In this document: piece after piece, positions 5,309 through 9,690 of the stretch
Layout of the letters: the number at the start of each line of letters is the position of its first letter
How positions within the stretch are numbered: the stretch's first letter is position 1
The notes under the pieces: generated by a model
What the model saw: the letters and a program-made list of their open reading frames with translations, nothing else
Database searches by the model: none
Told to the model about the DNA's origin: nothing
Assembly (NCBI GenBank): GCA_002329395.1
Contig: DCTQ01000024.1
Location: 11,971 to 21,660, forward strand
Direction: 5' to 3'
Length of the DNA stretch: 9,690 bases
DNA from: Candidatus Avelusimicrobium alvi
Lineage (GTDB): Bacteria; Elusimicrobiota; Elusimicrobia; Elusimicrobiales; Elusimicrobiaceae
Translations under genes and position numbers: made by a program

Positions 5309-6231
5309 ACCCCCTTCCTCCCGCTTACGGCTTCCAGAAACACGTCTTCCAGCGCGGGCGGCACTTCTCGCGCCTCAAACGCGCCTTCAAACGGCCGCGC
5401 CGCGCGGTTAAACGCCTGCCGGTCATGCGCCCGCACGCGCAGTTTGTCCCCAAACACGGCCGACGCAATCCCCGCCTTATCCAATGCGGCGCGCAGTGCG
5501 GCCTGCACCGGTTTTAGAAACGAAAGTTCCAGCGGCTTGACGGCAAAAAACTGATCTTTCAGTTCCTGCGGCGTCCCCATCGCCACGATTTTCCCCCGCT
5601 CCATCAGCGCAATCCGCCCGCAGTATTCGGCCTCATCCATATAGTGCGTAGTAACAAAAACAGTTTTCCCCTGCCTGGCCAGGCGGCGGATTAAATCCCA
5701 AAACGCCACGCGGGTAGCGGGCGACGTGCCTGCGGTGGGCTCGTCCAGAAAGATAAGGTCCGGCTCGTGCAGCAAAGCCGAAGCCAGCGCGGCCATTTGC
5801 TTGACTCCGCCGGAAAGGTGGCTGACCGGGTCCGGCAGGTCATGCGGCAGACCGATAAACTCCGTCAGCTCCCGCGCGCGGCGGGAAATGGCTTCCGGGC
5901 TCATGCCGTAGAGGCTGCCCGCAAAGTTCATATTTTCCCGCACGGTCAGATCGGGGTAGAGCGTAAACTTCTGCGACATATACCCGATGTGCGGCTTTAA
6001 CACGGCGGTGGAAGAAGAAACGTCCTGCCCGTTTACTTTTACCGTACCCGACGTAGGGTTTAAAATGCCGCAAATGGTGCGGATGGTGGTGGTTTTGCCC
6101 GCGCCGTTGGCGCCCAAAAAGCCGAAAATTTCCCCCCGGCGCACGTCAAACGATACGCCGTCCACCGCTTTAAACGAACCGAAAGCGACCACCAAATCTT
6201 TCACGCTGATAACAATTTTTTCTTCGTTCAT
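5305..6231 (-). CDS. ABC transporter ATPase, equivalent to the C-terminal half of YbhF
   Basis: The 308-residue cytoplasmic ATPase has Walker A GANGAGKTT at 40-48, Q-loop Gln87 (YMSQKFTLYPDLTV), signature LSGGVKQ at 139-145, Walker B LIFLDEP at 159-165 and H-loop His196 (TTHYMDEAEYC). The D-loop reads GTSPATR, with Ser in place of the usual Asp. A C-terminal extension at about 225-308 is the regulatory domain seen in drug-exporter ATPases. The text around Q87 and H196 closely matches the second half of E. coli YbhF, as I recall it. It overlaps the upstream ATPase gene and the downstream permease gene by 4 bases each. It probably pairs with the upstream ATPase to energise the two permeases and is the more canonical of the two. 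Confidence 0.93.
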   Translation of the reverse strand: MNEEKIVISVKDLVVAFGSFKAVDGVSFDVRRGEIFGFLGANGAGKTTTIRTICGILNPTSGTVKVNGQDVSSSTAVLKPHIGYMSQKFTLYPDLTVRENMNFAGSLYGMSPEAISRRARELTEFIGLPHDLPDPVSHLSGGVKQMAALASALLHEPDLIFLDEPTAGTSPATRVAFWDLIRRLARQGKTVFVTTHYMDEAEYCGRIALMERGKIVAMGTPQELKDQFFAVKPLELSFLKPVQAALRAALDKAGIASAVFGDKLRVRAHDRQAFNRAARPFEGAFEAREVPPALEDVFLEAVSGRKGV

Positions 6232-6944
6232 TTTTTTAAAAAGATGTCGGCAAAATCGCTTACGCCAAAATGCCGCATCAGTTCCTCCGGCGCGCCGGAC
6301 GCCAGCAGACGCCCTTCATCCAGCACGTGCACGCGCGCGCACCGCCCGGCCTCGTCCATATAAGACGTGCTTAAAATCACGGTCATCTCCGGGCCCGCAA
6401 ATCCGTACACCAGGTCCCACAGTTCCTGGCGGCTGACGGGGTCCACCCCCACGGTGGGTTCATCCAATAAAAGCAGTTTCGGCCGGTTTAACAGCACGCA
6501 CATCAGCCCGAGTTTTTTGTACATTCCGCCCGACAATTTCCCGGCGGGGCGGTCCTTAAACGGGGCCATGCCGGTGGCGTTAAAAAGTTCGTCCGCCCGG
6601 CGTGTAAATTCCGGCTGGGGCAGGTCGTACAAATCGCGGAAAAACTCCAAATGTTCTTCGCACGTCAAATCCGGGTACAGGCTGGGCTCCTGCGGGAAGT
6701 ATCCGGTAAAATGTTTGGCCTTTTCCGCCGGCACCTCCGCGCCTTTTTCCGCATAGCCCACGCTTCCCGCATCCGGGTGCAGCAGCCCCGCCGCCAGGCG
6801 GATGAGCGTGGTTTTCCCGGCCCCGTTGGGCCCCACAATGCCGTGCACTTCCCCGGCGGCAAACGATACGTCCACCCGGTCAAGCGCCTGAGCGCGGCCC
6901 ATTTTTTTACTGACGTTTTTCACTTCCGCGCTCAAAGCCGCCAT
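6228..6944 (-). CDS. ABC transporter ATPase, equivalent to the N-terminal half of YbhF
   Basis: The 238-residue ATPase has Walker A GPNGAGKTT at 38-46, Q-loop Gln85 (YFPQEPSLYPDLT), signature LSGGMYKKLGL at 137-147, Walker B LLLLDEP at 157-163 and D-loop GVDP at 166-169. The H-loop histidine is replaced by Ser194 in LSTSYMDEAGRC. The same Ser occurs in the N-terminal half of E. coli YbhF (STSYLDEAE), so it is a subfamily trait marking a degenerate hydrolysis site rather than damage. YbhF is one polypeptide in enterobacteria; here the halves are separate genes joined by a 4-base overlap. Only one base separates its ATG from the stop of the adaptor gene, and a GGGGGG run 10-11 nt upstream may serve as the ribosome binding site. 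Confidence 0.93.
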   Translation of the reverse strand: MAALSAEVKNVSKKMGRAQALDRVDVSFAAGEVHGIVGPNGAGKTTLIRLAAGLLHPDAGSVGYAEKGAEVPAEKAKHFTGYFPQEPSLYPDLTCEEHLEFFRDLYDLPQPEFTRRADELFNATGMAPFKDRPAGKLSGGMYKKLGLMCVLLNRPKLLLLDEPTVGVDPVSRQELWDLVYGFAGPEMTVILSTSYMDEAGRCARVHVLDEGRLLASGAPEELMRHFGVSDFADIFLKK

Positions 6945-6945
6945 A

Positions 6946-7677
6946 CTATTTTTTCCCCCCGAAAGCCACTTCCAGCGTCATCCCGGCCTTCAGCGTGCGG
7001 GCCGCGTCGTTATCAAAGCGGATTTTTACGCCGTACACCAGCCGTTCGCGTTCTTTGCGCGTCTGCACGTTTTTAGGCGTAAATTCGGCCTCGTCGTTAA
7101 TGCTTAAAATTTTACCTTCAAACTGCTGCCCCGTTTCGGGCAGCAGGCCCGTCACCGTCTCCCCCACCGCCAGCTTGGCCAGCAGGTTATGTTCCACATA
7201 CACCCACACGTCCACCTGGCCCATATCGGCCACGGTAACCAGTTTGCGCCCCGCGGCGATAAACTCGCCCGGCTCGTAGTATTTATAAAGCACTTTGCCG
7301 GTAATGGGGCTTACAATGTCGCACCAGCTTTCGTAGAGGGCGGCCTGGTCGTTTTGGTGTTTTTTCAAATCGTAATTTTCACGCGAGCCGGCGGTGGTTT
7401 TTAAAAGCGTCTCGGCGCGTTTAAATTCTTTTTGGGCGATAACGGCTTTTAAGCGCGTGTCCCGGCAGTCCAGCCGCGCCAGCACTTCGCCTTCTTTCAC
7501 CGGGCTTCCTTCCTGCACGTTTAACTCGGCAATAGTGTCGGAAAGGCGGCTAGGCACGTCCACCTCCACGGCTTCCACCACGCCGCTGTAGGCAAACGGC
7601 GTATGCCGGAAGAACAGCAGTCCCGCCGCTACGGCGGCTAACAAAAGCACAACCACAATTAAAATGATTTTTTTCAT
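6946..7677 (-). CDS. HlyD/YbhG-type periplasmic adaptor (membrane fusion protein), short form
   Basis: The 243-residue adaptor links the inner-membrane pump to the outer-membrane channel. Residues 4-23 form an uncleaved membrane anchor. The two lipoyl half-motifs are at about 34-70 (VDVPSRLSDTIAELNVQEGSPVKEGEVLARLD, split here by description only) and 119-150 (SPITGKVLYKYYEPGEFI). The beta-barrel region follows at about 155-243, with VQTRKERERLVYGVKI typical of the YbhG group. The coiled-coil hairpin between the lipoyl halves is only about 48 residues (71-118), whereas YbhG is about 330 residues long with a much longer hairpin. GGAG, overlapping the stop of the upstream channel gene, is the ribosome binding site, and the intergenic gap is 7 bases. 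Confidence 0.9.
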   Translation of the reverse strand: MKKIILIVVVLLLAAVAAGLLFFRHTPFAYSGVVEAVEVDVPSRLSDTIAELNVQEGSPVKEGEVLARLDCRDTRLKAVIAQKEFKRAETLLKTTAGSRENYDLKKHQNDQAALYESWCDIVSPITGKVLYKYYEPGEFIAAGRKLVTVADMGQVDVWVYVEHNLLAKLAVGETVTGLLPETGQQFEGKILSINDEAEFTPKNVQTRKERERLVYGVKIRFDNDAARTLKAGMTLEVAFGGKK

Positions 7678-7684
7678 AACGCTC

Positions 7685-9016
7685 CTATTTTCCCAAACTG
7701 TCCATGACGGCCAAATTGTTTAAACGCCGGATGTTCAGCTCGCTGAGCATCATCCGGCTTTGCAGCGCGGCCAGATTGGCGTCGTCCACTTCCAAAAAGG
7801 TTACCGCGCCCGCGTTATACGCCTGGTACGTCAACCCGGCGGACTGATTGGCCTTTTGCACCAGCCGGCGCGTCAGCTCCGTCTCCACGTCCAAAGCGGT
7901 TAAAGCGTCTTTGGCGGAATAAAACAAAGCTTTTAACGCTTCGGCCACATCCTTTTTCTGTTCGCGCGCCGCATCGGCGGAAAAACGCTGCGCCTGGGCT
8001 TTGTCTTTATTTTTACCCCCTTCAAAGAGCGGCAGGCGCAGGGAAACCCCGGCCTTGCCTAAAAATACGTCTTCGTGAATGGGCCCGTTGGGGTACTGCC
8101 AGTACGCCCCCGCGCTCAGCCCCACGCGCGGCCAGACGGAAGCCGCATACCCGCGCGCCGCGTATTCATACGATTTTACGAGCTCGTCATAAGCGGACAG
8201 TTTTGGCGTTTCCTCGTCAAAATCCAGCCCGGAAACAGACGCAAACCGCCGCACCGTTTGGGCGGGTTCGTCCGCGCGGATGACGGCGGAAGTTTCGCCC
8301 TCCAGTTTTTCGCGCACGCGCCAGTCCAGCGCGTAGGCGGGGTTAATGCCGTAATCGGTGCCCGTGAGTTTAAACAGTTCCCGCAAGTCGCGCCCCAGCG
8401 CGCTGCGCGCCGAGCTCACGTCCACGGCGGTGCGCAGTTCCTGCTTTTCGGCCATCAGCACGTCCCGCCGGCTTTTGGCGCCCGCGCGGTAGGCGGACTC
8501 CACATCCGCCAGCTGTTTGCGCGCTACTTTTAACTGTTCGGACTGTAAATAGATATTTTCCAAATCGCGCTGTACGGCAAAATACGCCTGGCGCAGCTGC
8601 AGCAAAGTCTGCTTGCGCGCAAGGACCAGCTCCGAAAGTTTGCTCTGGTAAACCGCCAGCGCACTATTAGACGCGGCCGACCGCGCGCCTTTGTCAAACA
8701 GTACGTATTCCAGCGTCGGCCCGGCGGAATACCCCCATTCGCTGCCGAACTCAAAGGTCTGCGGGCCCATATTCACTTCCGGCACTTCGGACGTCCAGCT
8801 TCCCGACGCATCCAAATACAGCCCCGGGTACAAGCTGGAGCGCGTACTGTAGTACGATGCCCGCGCCGCCTGTGCCTGCGCCTGCGCGGCCCGGACGGCG
8901 GGCGAAAAAGCAACCGCGTCCGCCTCGCACGACGCGAGCGAAAGGTCTTTCACCTCCGCCGCCCCCGCGCACACGCAACAGAAAAGCACGGCCCATACGC
9001 TTCCTAATTTTTTCAT
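7685..9016 (-). CDS. TolC-family outer-membrane efflux channel
   Basis: The 443-residue product begins with a signal peptide (MKKLGSVWAVLFCCVCAGA, cleavage near 19-20). Two repeated outer-membrane-efflux (OEP) halves follow, residues about 25-220 and 275-440. Each has long amphipathic helices rich in Ala, Gln, Leu and Arg and aromatic beta-strand segments (SLYPGLYLDASGSW near 61-74; WPRVGLSAGAYW near 295-306). Family hallmarks are LRLPLFEGGKNKDKAQAQ at about 326-343 and YQAYNAGAVTFLEVDDANL at about 397-415. It should form a trimeric outer-membrane and periplasmic tunnel. It overlaps the regulator gene by 4 bases (ATGA), with GGGGGAG as ribosome binding site. Having its own channel in the operon differs from E. 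coli ybh genes, which carry no dedicated tolC. Confidence 0.93.
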   Translation of the reverse strand: MKKLGSVWAVLFCCVCAGAAEVKDLSLASCEADAVAFSPAVRAAQAQAQAARASYYSTRSSLYPGLYLDASGSWTSEVPEVNMGPQTFEFGSEWGYSAGPTLEYVLFDKGARSAASNSALAVYQSKLSELVLARKQTLLQLRQAYFAVQRDLENIYLQSEQLKVARKQLADVESAYRAGAKSRRDVLMAEKQELRTAVDVSSARSALGRDLRELFKLTGTDYGINPAYALDWRVREKLEGETSAVIRADEPAQTVRRFASVSGLDFDEETPKLSAYDELVKSYEYAARGYAASVWPRVGLSAGAYWQYPNGPIHEDVFLGKAGVSLRLPLFEGGKNKDKAQAQRFSADAAREQKKDVAEALKALFYSAKDALTALDVETELTRRLVQKANQSAGLTYQAYNAGAVTFLEVDDANLAALQSRMMLSELNIRRLNNLAVMDSLGK

Positions 9017-9642
9017 TTCTCCCCCTTAAATACGGCGTCCAACAATAAATCAATGCGCCCGTCTCCGTCCCCGGACGTTAACTCCCGCAGGGCCTTTTTT
9101 ACTTTCGGCGGCCACGGGAACGTAATGCGCTCGGAAAGCCCCGCCAGCGCCTGCGGAAACACCACCGGCGGAGCCAGCAGCAGCATGGCGGAAAGCGGGT
9201 CCGGCACGCGCAGCAGGCCTTCTTTATGCGCGCGCTCCAGCTGCGCAAAAAGCACCGAAACGTGCCGGGTAAAATTCCGGCTGATAAACGCCAGGATTTT
9301 TTCATTCCCGCCGAATACGTCCCCGACCATGGAAGAAAGCATCCGGCGGTTTTCGCGCGCAAAACGCCGAATGGCGCGCAATACGGCGCGCACGTTTTCC
9401 CGCGCGCTGCACCGGTCCGACACGTCCACGCGAATGTCTTTCATCAGCTCTTCATACAAAGTAGCCAGCAGTTTACGGTCAAAATTATCTTTATTGGTGA
9501 AATAATAATGGAACATGCCCAAATTCACCCGGCTCTTGGCGCACACTTCGCGCACGGTAAATCCGCCCAGCCCTTTGGCGCGCGCCAGCCGAATGCCCGT
9601 TTGAATGAGTTTGGCGTCGTTCCCCGCCGAGGTTCTTCCCAT
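9013..9642 (-). CDS. TetR/AcrR-family transcriptional regulator of the efflux operon
   Basis: The 209-residue protein has an N-terminal TetR DNA-binding domain. Residues 10-26 form helix 1, and the helix-turn-helix spans about 28-47 (TVREVCAKSRVNLGMFHYYF), followed by the typical F-x-N-K-D-N-F at 48-54. The C-terminal ligand-binding domain (about 65-209) is variable and gives no clue to the effector. AAAGGAG lies about 6 nt upstream of the ATG at 9642, so the start is secure. It is the first gene of the operon, overlapping the channel gene by 4 bases, and two palindromes in its promoter are the likely target. The position parallels CecR (YbiH), which controls ybhGFSR in E. coli. Repression relieved by a transported or toxic compound is inferred. 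Confidence 0.93.
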   Translation of the reverse strand: MGRTSAGNDAKLIQTGIRLARAKGLGGFTVREVCAKSRVNLGMFHYYFTNKDNFDRKLLATLYEELMKDIRVDVSDRCSARENVRAVLRAIRRFARENRRMLSSMVGDVFGGNEKILAFISRNFTRHVSVLFAQLERAHKEGLLRVPDPLSAMLLLAPPVVFPQALAGLSERITFPWPPKVKKALRELTSGDGDGRIDLLLDAVFKGEK

Positions 9643-9648
9643 AAGAGT

Positions 9649-9655
9649 CTCCTTT
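9649..9655 (-). promoter_or_regulatory. Ribosome binding site of the TetR regulator gene
   Basis: On the minus strand AAAGGAG lies about 6 nt before the ATG at 9642. It is one of the strongest Shine-Dalgarno sequences in the window and fixes the start of the first operon gene. Confidence 0.85.
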
Positions 9656-9657
9656 CT

Positions 9658-9671
9658 TATACATCTGTATA
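9658..9671. promoter_or_regulatory. Candidate TetR operator 1 (palindrome)
   Basis: TATACATCTGTATA is an inverted repeat of arms TATAC/GTATA around four bases, extended by one more pair (T9657, A9672) to 16 bp. It lies between the likely -10 box and the ribosome binding site of the regulator gene, where binding would block transcription. It shares its arms with a second palindrome 19 bp further upstream. Confidence 0.7.
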
Positions 9672-9674
9672 ATT

Positions 9675-9680
9675 ATTATA
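9675..9680 (-). promoter_or_regulatory. -10 box of the efflux operon
   Basis: TATAAT on the minus strand lies between and partly inside the two operator palindromes, giving a start site near 9668 and a leader of about 26 nt before the regulator ATG. The matching -35 would fall beyond the window edge (about 9698-9703), so it cannot be checked here. Confidence 0.55.
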
Positions 9681-9690
9681 CGCTTGTATA
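9677..9690. promoter_or_regulatory. Candidate TetR operator 2 (palindrome at the window edge)
   Basis: TATACGCTTGTATA has the same TATAC/GTATA arms and four-base centre as operator 1, offset by 19 bp, close to two helical turns. It overlaps the -10 box. The inner half-sites of the two operators also form a third near-perfect palindrome, GTATAAT-A-ATTATAC at 9667-9681 by arm sequence. Any outward extension lies outside the window. Confidence 0.65.

Noticed and set aside
5987..6436. Long plus-strand open frames opposite the ABC operon (also 4569-5051, 8075-8533 and 9053-9505)
   Set aside because: They are fully antisense to well-supported genes, and their translations are Arg/Pro/Ser-rich without motifs. 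They are products of GC-rich codon use.
1..9690. CRISPR array, transposase, phage or toxin-antitoxin genes
   Set aside because: No regularly spaced repeats, recombinase motifs or paired toxin-antitoxin-like small genes were found on either strand.

Overview
The window looks like ordinary chromosome of a diderm (Gram-negative-type) bacterium of moderate GC content. It carries a TolC-family outer-membrane channel, a periplasmic adaptor and signal-peptide-bearing secreted proteins. Codon style, the short-intergenic operons and the two-domain aldolase/VOC protein would fit a gut-associated lineage such as Elusimicrobiota, but that placement is only a guess and no marker gene here settles it.

Layout. 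(1) Positions 1-1482, minus strand: a three-gene cluster running leftward. It encodes a 48-residue Cys/His-rich peptide, an unrecognised multi-pass membrane protein, and a secreted TPR protein cut by the window edge. The first two genes overlap by 11 bases and the third follows after 19 bases. (2) Positions 1483-1650: a divergent intergenic region with a sigma70-type promoter facing right to the tRNA, and an extended -10 facing left that would make a leaderless mRNA. (3) Positions 1651-1844: a tRNA-Arg with anticodon GCG and its terminator, followed 85 bp on by a second copy of only the tRNA 3' end plus terminator. Between them lies an inverted, 7-nt-deleted copy of the T arm. (4) Positions 1845-3052: a short non-coding leader with a promoter and an RBS-adjacent hairpin, then a monocistronic gene for a KDPG-aldolase-fold/VOC fusion protein whose usual aldolase catalytic residues appear replaced, then a strong terminator. 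(5) Positions 3051-9690, minus strand: a tightly packed seven-gene efflux operon in the order TetR regulator, TolC-like channel, HlyD-like adaptor, two ABC ATPases, two ABC-2 permeases. All junctions are 4-base overlaps or gaps of 1 to 7 bases.

The large operon is equivalent to the E. coli cecR-ybhGFSR system, with two differences. The double ATPase YbhF is split into two genes, and a dedicated outer-membrane factor is built in, so one transcript could supply a whole inner membrane-to-outer membrane export machine with its own regulator. Two 14-bp palindromes 19 bp apart lie just upstream of the regulator, overlap its likely -10 box, and are the obvious candidate operators for autorepression. 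The transported substrate cannot be read from the sequence.

The most unusual items are the tRNA-derived repeat structure, the catalytically altered aldolase domain, the predicted leaderless metal-binding peptide gene, and the paired palindromic operators. I see no CRISPR array, transposase, phage gene or clearly novel defence system.
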